From contig CAMHER010000108.1 of NCBI GenBank assembly GCA_946184215.1, positions 1 through 6,508 of the forward strand: a stretch of DNA of 6,508 nucleotides, read 5' to 3'. A program made the translations under genes and the position numbers. This DNA is from an uncultured Clostridia bacterium. Its GTDB lineage: Bacteria; Bacillota; Clostridia; Oscillospirales; Oscillospiraceae. Each line of letters begins with the position of its first letter. Within the stretch, counting starts at the first letter, position 1. The notes below the pieces were generated by a model. That model was not told where the DNA came from, did not search any database, and saw only the letters and a program-made list of their open reading frames with translations. Of this stretch, positions 1 through 5,890 are shown piece after piece.

Positions 1-44
1 CATCTTCCTTTTTGTTGCCAACCCTGCCAGCCAGATGCCCAAAT

Positions 45-64
45 CAGTTTTTTGAATAAAACTG
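45..64. repeat. Short inverted repeat downstream of the CapA-family gene
   Basis: CAGTTTT (45-51) and AAAACTG (58-64) form a perfect 7-bp inverted repeat around a 6-nt spacer, about 45 bp past the stop codon of the leftward CapA-family gene. It could be a weak 3' end structure. The stem is AT-rich and no T-run follows it on either strand, so I do not call it an intrinsic terminator. The rest of 1-109 shows nothing I can assign. Confidence 0.25.
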
Positions 65-109
65 TCTTATGAACACCCGGCTAAGGGGCGGCGCTGCTTG
101 TATGGAAGT

Positions 110-1345
110 TTATTGATGCTGGGCATGCCAATCGCTGTAATCAGCCTGGCCGTCCGGGCCGCTGTAGCTTCCGTCGATCTTGCTCATGGCGCGCAGATAA
201 TCCTCGCTGCCTTCCTCATACGGTGTCGGGCGGAAATCGTTGTAAGTTGTCTTGGGACGACGAACCGCGGCGGAAAGGTTCGGATCGGTCACAGGCAGAC
301 TGCTGACACAGCAGGGGATGACGGTGTAATCGGCTATGCTCACCGTGCCGTCACCGTCGCGCTGAACCGTCAGCTGGACAATGGCGGTATCCTGATCCGT
401 CGGCATGGAAGAGCCGCCAAAAATAAAGTTGCCCATGGAGTAAAGGATCAGCCCGCCGTTATACTCCTCAATAGGCTGCAGACAATGGGGGTGCGAGCCG
501 TAGATGATATCCGCGCCCTCATCGATGCAGCGGCGGCAGATCCGGCAGGTCTCGGGCGTCTTTTCCTCCGGATAGTAGTTCAGCTCGATTCCCATATGGA
601 AGGCGCAGATGATCAGGTCAGGATCCTGCTCCTTCAACGCGTGGATCGCGGCAACGGCCTTTTCCTCATCGGGGCGATAGTCGCCGTAGGAGGCGTTGTG
701 CTGGCAGTAGATGCCAAGCCTCAGACCGCTGGGGGTCGTCACGATCTGTGCTTCGTCGTTCTTTCCGAAAGGAATCCCGTATTCCTCCAGCGTGGCCCAG
801 GTGTCCCGCTTGCCGGCCTCATGGAAATCCTCGGTGTGGTTGTTGGCCGTTGTGACAAAGTCGACGCCGCCTTCCAGCAAAATGTTGGCGGAAGTCGTCG
901 GTGCGCGGAAGGAGAAGGTCTGGATCGAGGAGAGCCACTGATCCGAGAAGGTGCACTCCAGGTTGCCGATCGTGTATTCATCGTCGTCAAAGTACTGTAC
1001 GACATTGGAGAAGGGATATCCGAAGTCGCCATTCATCGTGCCTTCAAAATCCACAGGCACGCCGGGGGAACCGGTCAGCGTGAGGTCACCGATAAAGCTG
1101 ATGGTAAAGGTTTCCGGCTCGGGCTCCGGCGTGGGCTCCGGCGTCGGTTCCGGCGTGGGTTCGACCGCGGCTTCCGGCGTCGGTTCCGGCACGGAAACAA
1201 CGGGCGCTGCGCCCTCGACTGCGGGGGTCCCTTCGTTGACATCAGGGGAGAGAAGAGAACCGGACAGATCCGAGCGCATAAAAACAAGAAAGCCGAGCAG
1301 GGCGACGGCGCACAGCAGGGCAAGCGTACCAAACAGCTTTTTCAT
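110..1345 (-). CDS. CapA-family (poly-gamma-glutamate synthesis type) metallophosphatase-like protein, membrane-anchored
   Basis: The 411-residue product has a short basic start (MKK) and one hydrophobic segment (about residues 4-23) with no lipobox, so it is probably a signal anchor or signal peptide placing the rest outside the membrane. A Pro/Glu/Thr-rich linker follows (about 53-78), then a CapA/PGA_cap domain (about 80-345). Seen motifs: FIGDL with D87, GNLE with N128/E130, ANNHTED with N168, N169 and H170, HMG at H250, GSHPHCLQ with H285/H287, and SMGNFIF with N306. These match the putative metal/catalytic residues of the family. CapA in Bacillus takes part in poly-gamma-glutamate capsule export, but no capB or capC lies nearby, so a capsule role is not shown; many solitary family members have unknown substrates. 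The start at 1345 has a modest GAGG about 10 nt upstream. The gene has its own promoter and is separated from hppA by a terminator. Oddities: a C-x2-C-x2-C motif at 267-273 and C345-C346. Confidence 0.9.
   Translation of the reverse strand: MKKLFGTLALLCAVALLGFLVFMRSDLSGSLLSPDVNEGTPAVEGAAPVVSVPEPTPEAAVEPTPEPTPEPTPEPEPETFTISFIGDLTLTGSPGVPVDFEGTMNGDFGYPFSNVVQYFDDDEYTIGNLECTFSDQWLSSIQTFSFRAPTTSANILLEGGVDFVTTANNHTEDFHEAGKRDTWATLEEYGIPFGKNDEAQIVTTPSGLRLGIYCQHNASYGDYRPDEEKAVAAIHALKEQDPDLIICAFHMGIELNYYPEEKTPETCRICRRCIDEGADIIYGSHPHCLQPIEEYNGGLILYSMGNFIFGGSSMPTDQDTAIVQLTVQRDGDGTVSIADYTVIPCCVSSLPVTDPNLSAAVRRPKTTYNDFRPTPYEEGSEDYLRAMSKIDGSYSGPDGQADYSDWHAQHQ
1125..1196 (-). repeat. 12-bp tandem repeat encoding the Pro-Thr-Pro-Glu linker
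   Basis: Six consecutive 12-bp units lie here on the plus strand: three of the form TCCGGCGT(G/C)GG(C/T) (1125-1160), one degenerate unit (1161-1172), then two more (1173-1196). Read on the minus strand they encode the PEPT/PTPE-type linker between the membrane anchor and the CapA domain. The repeat exists in the DNA as well as the protein, with mostly synonymous differences between units. Such linkers commonly span the cell wall in Gram-positive surface proteins; a spacer role here is inferred. Confidence 0.8.
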
Positions 1346-1390
1346 CTATTTCTAACCTCATTGCAGATACTGTCGTTTTAAGACGCAGAT

Positions 1391-1419
1391 ATTATATAGA
1401 AGTTCCCGGGAGAAAGCAA
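1391..1419 (-). promoter_or_regulatory. Predicted sigma-A-type promoter of the CapA-family gene
   Basis: On the minus strand, a consensus -10 TATAAT (1396-1391) sits 17 nt from a weaker -35 TTGCTT (1419-1414). Transcription would begin near 1384, leaving a leader of about 40 nt before the ATG at 1345. The site lies between the hppA terminator and the gene, which supports independent transcription. Confidence 0.65.
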
Positions 1420-1449
1420 GAGCGGAAAGTTATTTTTCCCTTTCTGCGC

Positions 1450-1484
1450 AAAAAAACACCGGCTTTCCAAAAAGGAAAGCCGGT
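1450..1484 (-). terminator. Intrinsic terminator of hppA
   Basis: An 11-bp perfect stem (ACCGGCTTTCC at 1458-1468 with GGAAAGCCGGT at 1474-1484) encloses a 5-nt loop. In the minus-strand transcript it is followed, after one base, by a run of seven T (1456-1450). It begins 15 nt past the hppA stop codon. The plus strand has no T-run after the hairpin, so it acts only leftwards. Confidence 0.95.
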
Positions 1485-1499
1485 ATGATCGATAAATGC

Positions 1500-3497
1500 T
1501 CAAAGCAGACCGCTCTGGGTGAAAATCGGAGCAAAAACAAGCGCGACGACCGTCATCAGCTTGATGAGGATGTTGATCGAGGGACCCGAAGTATCCTTGA
1601 ACGGATCGCCGACCGTGTCGCCGACGACAGCGGCCTTGTGCGCGGGAGAACCTTTGCCGCCGTTATGGCCCTCTTCAATATATTTCTTGGCGTTGTCCCA
1701 GGCACCGCCGGCGTTGGACATATAGATGGCAAGCAGAACGCCCGTGACCAGCGATCCGGCCAGCAGGCCGCCGAGCGCCTCGGTACCCAGCAGAATGCCG
1801 ACGAGCAGGGGACAGATTACGGCCATCAGACCGGGGACGACCATCTGGTGCAGCGCAGCCTTGGTGGAGATGGAAACGCAGGAGCTGTAATCCGGCTTGG
1901 CCTCGCCGTCGAGAATACCGGGAATCTCACGGAACTGGCGTCGGACCTCTTCGATCATCTTGTAGGCCGCTTTGGACACGGAATCCATCGTCAGGGCGGA
2001 GAAGGCAAAGGGGAGCATGCCGCCGATCAGAAGGCCGATCACGACCTCGGGGGAGAGCAGGTTGATACTGCCGAGCTTGACCTGGTCGGCGTAGGAGACG
2101 AACAGCGCCAGGGCGGTCAGGGCGGCGGAGCCGATGGCAAAGCCCTTGCCCATGGCGGCAGTGGTGTTGCCTACGGCGTCAAGCTTGTCTGTGATCTCGC
2201 GGACGTGGGGATCGAGACCGCTCATCTCGGCAATGCCGCCGGAGTTGTCGGCGATGGGACCGTAAGCATCAACGGCGACGGTAATGCCTGTCGTCGAGAG
2301 CATGCCGACCGCGGCGAGCGCGATGCCGTAGAGGTTGCCGGTGGCCATATAGGAGATGTAGATGCCGACGGAGATCAGCACGATCGGCACCCAGGTGCTC
2401 TGCATGCCGACGGCGATGCCGCTGATGATCGTTGTGGCGGAGCCGGTCTCAGACTGGTCTGCAATACGCTTGACAGACTTGTAATCTTCGGAGGTGTAGA
2501 CCTCGGTGACCTTGCCGATGACAAGACCGACGATCAGTCCGGCGACGATGGAAAAGGCACAGAAGAAGCCGCCGAAGAAAAGCTTGCTGAATACCACGGC
2601 CGCGACGGCGACCAGCGCCGAGGAGACATAGGAGCCCATCTTCAACGCCGAATGCGGGTTGGAATCGTCCTTCCCGCGGACAAAGAACGAGGCAATGACA
2701 GAGGCAAAAATGCCGATGGCGGCGATCACGAGAGGGAAGAGCGCGCCGGCGTTGGCAAAGCTCTCGTGCAGGCTCGCGCGCATCGTGACGCCCAGCGTCA
2801 GTGCCGAGACGATCGCGCCCACATAGGACTCGAACAGGTCTGCGCCCATGCCGGCCACGTCGCCGACGTTGTCGCCGACGTTATCGGCGATAACGGCAGG
2901 GTTGCGGGGATCGTCCTCGGGGATACCGACCTCGACCTTGCCCACCAGATCGGCGCCGACATCGGCCGCCTTGGTGTAAATGCCGCCGCCGACGCGGGCA
3001 AAGAGCGCAATGGAAGAAGCGCCGAGAGAAAAGCCGAACATGGAGCTGATGTTGCCGGTAATGTAGATCAGGCTGCAGCCGAGCAGGCCGAGACCCACGA
3101 CGCACATGCCCATGACCGAGCCGCCGGAAAAGGCGATCGACAGGGCGCGGTTCATGCCGCTTTGCATGGCGGCGTTTGCCGTACGCACATTAGCCCGGGT
3201 GGCAACCCTCATGCCAAAGAAACCGGCGGCGATGGAGAAGAGAGCGCCGATGAGAAAGCACACGGCCGTTCCGAGGTCGATAAAGACCGCGATCAGGGCA
3301 AAGAGCACAACAATAAAGATCGCGAGGATCCGGTATTCCGACATCAGGAAGGCGTTGGCGCCTTCGGCGATGGCGGAAGCGATCTCCTGCATCCTGTCGT
3401 TGCCGGCGGGAGCCCTGGAGACATATAACGCCTTATAGGCGGCAAACAGCAGGGCGACGAGGGAGAGTACAGGCGCAAGCCATACCAAGAATTCCAT
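1500..3497 (-). CDS. hppA: Membrane-bound ion-pumping pyrophosphatase, K+-dependent, probably Na+-translocating
   Basis: This 665-residue multi-helix membrane protein hydrolyses PPi to phosphate and pumps Na+ and/or H+ outwards. Family signatures are in order: DVGADLVGKVE (179-189), the Mg-PPi-binding stretch DDPRNPAVIADNVGDNVGD (195-213), DAYGPIADNSGGIAEM (410-425), and C-terminal GDTVGDPFKDTSGPS (626-640). All the conserved acidic blocks look intact. In the GNTTAAMGKG block, A447 and G450 occupy the positions that hold Lys and Thr in K+-independent enzymes, so K+ dependence is expected. E223 in LFESYVGAI fits the gate glutamate placement seen in Na+ pumps, although Na+/H+ dual pumps and some H+ pumps share it. 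The length is normal for bacterial enzymes. The start at 3497 is fixed by AGAGGAG ending 7 nt upstream. The gene is divergent from glgB, has its own promoter, and ends at a strong terminator, so it is probably monocistronic. Family assignment is near certain; ion specificity is inferred. Confidence 0.97.
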   Translation of the reverse strand: MEFLVWLAPVLSLVALLFAAYKALYVSRAPAGNDRMQEIASAIAEGANAFLMSEYRILAIFIVVLFALIAVFIDLGTAVCFLIGALFSIAAGFFGMRVATRANVRTANAAMQSGMNRALSIAFSGGSVMGMCVVGLGLLGCSLIYITGNISSMFGFSLGASSIALFARVGGGIYTKAADVGADLVGKVEVGIPEDDPRNPAVIADNVGDNVGDVAGMGADLFESYVGAIVSALTLGVTMRASLHESFANAGALFPLVIAAIGIFASVIASFFVRGKDDSNPHSALKMGSYVSSALVAVAAVVFSKLFFGGFFCAFSIVAGLIVGLVIGKVTEVYTSEDYKSVKRIADQSETGSATTIISGIAVGMQSTWVPIVLISVGIYISYMATGNLYGIALAAVGMLSTTGITVAVDAYGPIADNSGGIAEMSGLDPHVREITDKLDAVGNTTAAMGKGFAIGSAALTALALFVSYADQVKLGSINLLSPEVVIGLLIGGMLPFAFSALTMDSVSKAAYKMIEEVRRQFREIPGILDGEAKPDYSSCVSISTKAALHQMVVPGLMAVICPLLVGILLGTEALGGLLAGSLVTGVLLAIYMSNAGGAWDNAKKYIEEGHNGGKGSPAHKAAVVGDTVGDPFKDTSGPSINILIKLMTVVALVFAPIFTQSGLL

Positions 3498-3524
3498 TTT
3501 CTTTCTCCTCTCAAAAAAGAATGA

Positions 3525-3546
3525 TAAAGAGAATCGCTCCTCTTTA
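3525..3546 (-). promoter_or_regulatory. Hairpin in the hppA 5' leader
   Basis: TAAAGAG (3525-3531) and CTCTTTA (3540-3546) form a perfect 7-bp inverted repeat with an 8-nt loop. The predicted hppA transcription start is near 3547, so the stem would sit at the very 5' end of the mRNA, upstream of the ribosome binding site. A 5'-terminal stem can protect mRNA from decay. A T-rich stretch follows it, so weak attenuation is also possible, though the stem is AT-rich. Confidence 0.4.
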
Positions 3547-3554
3547 CTTTGGCT

Positions 3555-3583
3555 ATTTTAACCTATTTACGCCGTTCCTTCAA
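3555..3583 (-). promoter_or_regulatory. Predicted sigma-A-type promoter of hppA
   Basis: On the minus strand, -35 TTGAAG (3583-3578) and -10 TAAAAT (3560-3555) are separated by exactly 17 nt. The predicted start near 3547 gives a leader of about 50 nt before the ATG at 3497. Confidence 0.7.
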
Positions 3584-3880
3584 GGCATAAAGCCCGACTA
3601 ATCATGCAATTTTAACAAATTTATGGAAAACAACGAAAAAGAAATGTGTATAACAGGGCATTTTGGCAAGATGCACAAGCCCAAAAAAGAGGCTGCTTTG
3701 AAAAAAGAACAGAATAGCCGGAAAAGCTTTCGGATAAATTCTTTTTTAAAGCTTTAAGGAGGTTTTGCACCCGGTTGAAAACATTTTCCGCTTTCTCTCG
3801 CAGCCCATCCGCGCCTGAAGCCTCTGCGCCCTGATCCGGCGGAGAAATTGGAAAAATCGTCCGTTTTTTTTCGAGCAAAC
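3584..3880. other. Unassigned AT-rich centre of the hppA-glgB divergent intergenic region
   Basis: This stretch of about 300 bp lies between the -35 elements of two outward-facing promoters. It has no convincing gene. It holds a 44-codon plus-strand reading frame (3623-3757) without a ribosome binding site, a perfect palindrome TTAAAGCTTTAA (3746-3757), an orphan Shine-Dalgarno-like TAAGGAGG (3755-3762), a second AAAGCTTT (3723-3730), a small hairpin (3658-3674), and a run of eight T (3864-3871). It is more AT-rich than the flanking genes up to about 3780. It could be a regulator binding region, a small RNA or small-ORF locus, or decayed sequence; the sequence alone does not decide. Confidence 0.4.
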
Positions 3881-3909
3881 TTGACGATACGGGAAAAAAT
3901 ATATACAAT
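3881..3909 (+). promoter_or_regulatory. Predicted sigma-A-type promoter of glgBA
   Basis: -35 TTGACG (3881-3886) and -10 TACAAT (3904-3909), each one base from consensus, have an optimal 17-nt spacer. Transcription would start near 3916, giving a leader of under 30 nt. That leaves no room for a riboswitch in the mature leader, so any control is probably at initiation. Confidence 0.8.
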
Positions 3910-3930
3910 GAAAAAGAACCATTTACCATA

Positions 3931-3936
3931 AAGGAG
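3931..3936 (+). promoter_or_regulatory. Ribosome binding site of glgB
   Basis: AAGGAG lies 7 nt before the ATG at 3944, a near-ideal sequence and spacing. It settles the glgB start over the other ATG at 3959. Confidence 0.9.
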
Positions 3937-3943
3937 AGCTGTC

Positions 3944-5848
3944 ATGGACAACAAGCTTATGCAGTATATCCCCAAGGATGATATTTATCTGTTCAATACC
4001 GGCAACGCGCAGAAAGCATGGCTCTGCTTCGGCTGCCATTACATACCCGAGATCGACATGCACCGCTTCATCGTGTGGGCGCCGAACGCACGCGGCGTAA
4101 GCGTCGTCGGTGACTTCAACGGCTGGGATCCCTCCGCAACTCCCATGGAGTGGGTTGAAGGCGGCGTTTGGGTCGCTTTTGTGGAAAACATCGGTCTTGG
4201 CGGGCTCTACAAATATGCTGTGACACAGGCAAACGGAAACCTTGCCTGGAAGAGCGACCCCTTCGCCGCCTGGGGACAGAACGGCAGCGATACCGCCTCC
4301 ATGGTCTATGATGACCACTATGACTGGACAGACGGGGCCTACATGAAAAAGCGGGAAAAGCGCGATTTTATGCACAGCCCGATGAGCATCTACGAGCTGC
4401 ATGCCGGCTCCTGGAAGCCCTTCAGCTACCAGCGCGCCCAGTATCGCGATCTGGCGGACATGCTGGCGGAATACTGCAAGGAGATGGGCTATACCCATGT
4501 CGAGCTGATGCCCTTGATGGAGTATCCGTATGATGCCTCCTGGGGCTATCAGGTCACGGGCTACTTTGCGCCGACCTCCCGCTATGGCAGACCGGAGGAC
4601 TTCGCCTATCTCATTGACCGCCTGCACCGCGACAACATCGGCGTGATCATGGACTGGGTGCCGGCACACTTCCCGCGTGACGAGCACGGCCTTGCCAATT
4701 TTGACGGCACCCCCTTGTTTGAATGCAAGGAGCGCCGCATGGCAGAGCACCCGGAGTGGGGCACGCTGATCTTTGACTATGCCTCCAGTCAGGTACAGAG
4801 CTTCCTGATCTCCTCAGCCTGCAAGTTCTTTGAGGAATATCACATCGACGGGATTCGTGTGGATGCGGTCAGCTCGATGCTGTATCTTAACTACGGCCGC
4901 CGTGACGGTGAATATACACCCAACCGCGAAGGAGGTTATGTAAACCTTGATGCGGTTTCCTTCCTGCAGAAGCTCAACCGCACGATCCTTGTCAACTATC
5001 CCGGAGCGATCACGATCGCGGAGGAGTCTACAGCCTTCCCTCTGATCACGGCCCCGCCCGAGAACGGGGGACTTGGCTTCTGCTTCAAGTGGGACATGGG
5101 CTTCATGCACGACACGCTGGACTATATGCAGCTTGATCCCTATTTCCGCAGCTTCAACCACGACAGGCTGACCTTCTCGATGATGTACACCTTCTCCGAG
5201 AACTATATTCTGGCCTATTCCCATGACGAGGTCGTGCACTGCAAAAATTCCATGATCAACAAAATGAGCGGCGATTATGACCAGAAGTTCGCCTCGCTGC
5301 GTACGCTCTACGGCTATCAGTATGCCCACCCGGGCAAGAAGCTGACCTTTATGGGCGGCGAATTCGGCCAGTTTATCGAATGGAACTGGCAGCAGCCGCT
5401 CGACTGGCTTCTGCTGGATTACCCCAAGCACGAAGCGCTGCGCCAGTATTGCCGCGAGCTCAACCACCTTTATACGAAGGAGGATGTTTTCTATCGCTGT
5501 GACAATTCCTGGGACGGCTTCCGCTGGCTGAACGTCAACGACCGCGACAGAAGCACCATCGCTTTCCTGCGCACTTACCCCGGTGCGGAGAGCGGCGTTG
5601 TCTGTGTCTGCAACTTTACGCCGAACCGTTACGATGAATTCGTCATCGGCCTGCCGGAGAGCGGCACACTGCACGAGATACTCAACAGCGACGACGAGCG
5701 CTTCGGCGGCAGCGGCGTGAAGAATAAAAACAGAATCTACAGCCATCACGTCGGATTCCTGGACATGGAGTATTCCGCCCGCATCACCGTGCCGCCCATG
5801 TCCTGTGTCTATTTCCGATACAGACCCAAAAAGCACAGCAAAAAATGA
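3944..5848 (+). CDS. glgB: 1,4-alpha-glucan (glycogen) branching enzyme
   Basis: This cytoplasmic 634-residue GH13 enzyme cuts an alpha-1,4-glucan and rejoins the segment by an alpha-1,6 bond. Domains in order: one CBM48 glucan-binding module (about 30-115, with the characteristic VVGDFNGWD at 54-62), a (beta/alpha)8 catalytic barrel (about 145-525), and a C-terminal beta domain (about 530-628). Catalytic signatures are intact: region I MDWVPAHF with D237 and H242; region II GIRVDAV with nucleophile D307; region III AEEST with proton donor most likely E360; region IV YSHDEVVH with H427 and D428. The branching-enzyme motif MGGEFGQFIEWNW is at 470-482. It is shorter than the 728-residue E. coli enzyme because it lacks the extra N-terminal N1 module, a common form among Firmicutes. 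It is the first gene of a rightward operon; glgA follows after 42 bp. The basic tail (KKHSKK) is unremarkable. Confidence 0.97.
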   Translation: MDNKLMQYIPKDDIYLFNTGNAQKAWLCFGCHYIPEIDMHRFIVWAPNARGVSVVGDFNGWDPSATPMEWVEGGVWVAFVENIGLGGLYKYAVTQANGNLAWKSDPFAAWGQNGSDTASMVYDDHYDWTDGAYMKKREKRDFMHSPMSIYELHAGSWKPFSYQRAQYRDLADMLAEYCKEMGYTHVELMPLMEYPYDASWGYQVTGYFAPTSRYGRPEDFAYLIDRLHRDNIGVIMDWVPAHFPRDEHGLANFDGTPLFECKERRMAEHPEWGTLIFDYASSQVQSFLISSACKFFEEYHIDGIRVDAVSSMLYLNYGRRDGEYTPNREGGYVNLDAVSFLQKLNRTILVNYPGAITIAEESTAFPLITAPPENGGLGFCFKWDMGFMHDTLDYMQLDPYFRSFNHDRLTFSMMYTFSENYILAYSHDEVVHCKNSMINKMSGDYDQKFASLRTLYGYQYAHPGKKLTFMGGEFGQFIEWNWQQPLDWLLLDYPKHEALRQYCRELNHLYTKEDVFYRCDNSWDGFRWLNVNDRDRSTIAFLRTYPGAESGVVCVCNFTPNRYDEFVIGLPESGTLHEILNSDDERFGGSGVKNKNRIYSHHVGFLDMEYSARITVPPMSCVYFRYRPKKHSKK

Positions 5849-5855
5849 ACCGGAA

Positions 5856-5872
5856 CTGCGTAATGAGCGCAG
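5856..5872 (+). repeat. Small intercistronic hairpin between glgB and glgA
   Basis: CTGCG (5856-5860) and CGCAG (5868-5872) form a perfect 5-bp stem with a 7-nt loop, 7 nt past the glgB stop codon. No T-run follows, so it should not end transcription. It may be an mRNA processing or stabilising element, or chance. Confidence 0.3.
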
Positions 5873-5890
5873 AGAGGAAAGGATAGGAAA

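Noticed and set aside
1..3. Minus-strand ATG at the left edge, possibly starting a gene downstream of the CapA-family gene
   Set aside because: AAGGAAG directly abuts the ATG, too close for a normal ribosome binding site, and no coding sequence is visible to test it.
98..1381. A 427-codon plus-strand open frame opposite the CapA-family gene
   Set aside because: The minus-strand protein carries all CapA motifs in order and has its own promoter. The opposite frame shows low-complexity Arg/Gly runs from the linker repeat and no known domain.
1485..3428. A 647-codon plus-strand open frame lying opposite hppA
   Set aside because: It is antisense to an intact, unmistakable hppA. Its product is rich in Gly, Asp, His and Arg with no recognisable domain, as expected from the G/C third-position bias of the true gene. 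It also begins inside the hppA terminator hairpin.
3861..3871. Run of eight T as a possible rightward terminator before glgB
   Set aside because: No stable GC-rich hairpin lies directly before it; only a 4-bp CGGA/TCCG pairing with a long loop is possible.
3621..3929. A 102-codon minus-strand frame in the hppA-glgB intergenic region
   Set aside because: It starts inside the glgB promoter/leader, has no ribosome binding site that I can see, and its composition (Phe, Ser, Lys, Leu rich) is what translated AT-rich noncoding DNA gives. It would also run through the hppA upstream DNA.
3923..5836. Long minus-strand open frames opposite glgB (3923-4750 and 4814-5836)
   Set aside because: They are shadows of the conserved glgB frame, in GC-rich DNA, and one would overlap the glgB ribosome binding site. 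Neither product resembles a known family.
5863..5886. Seven-codon ATG-to-TAG frame between glgB and glgA
   Set aside because: No ribosome binding site precedes it, and so short a frame is expected by chance.
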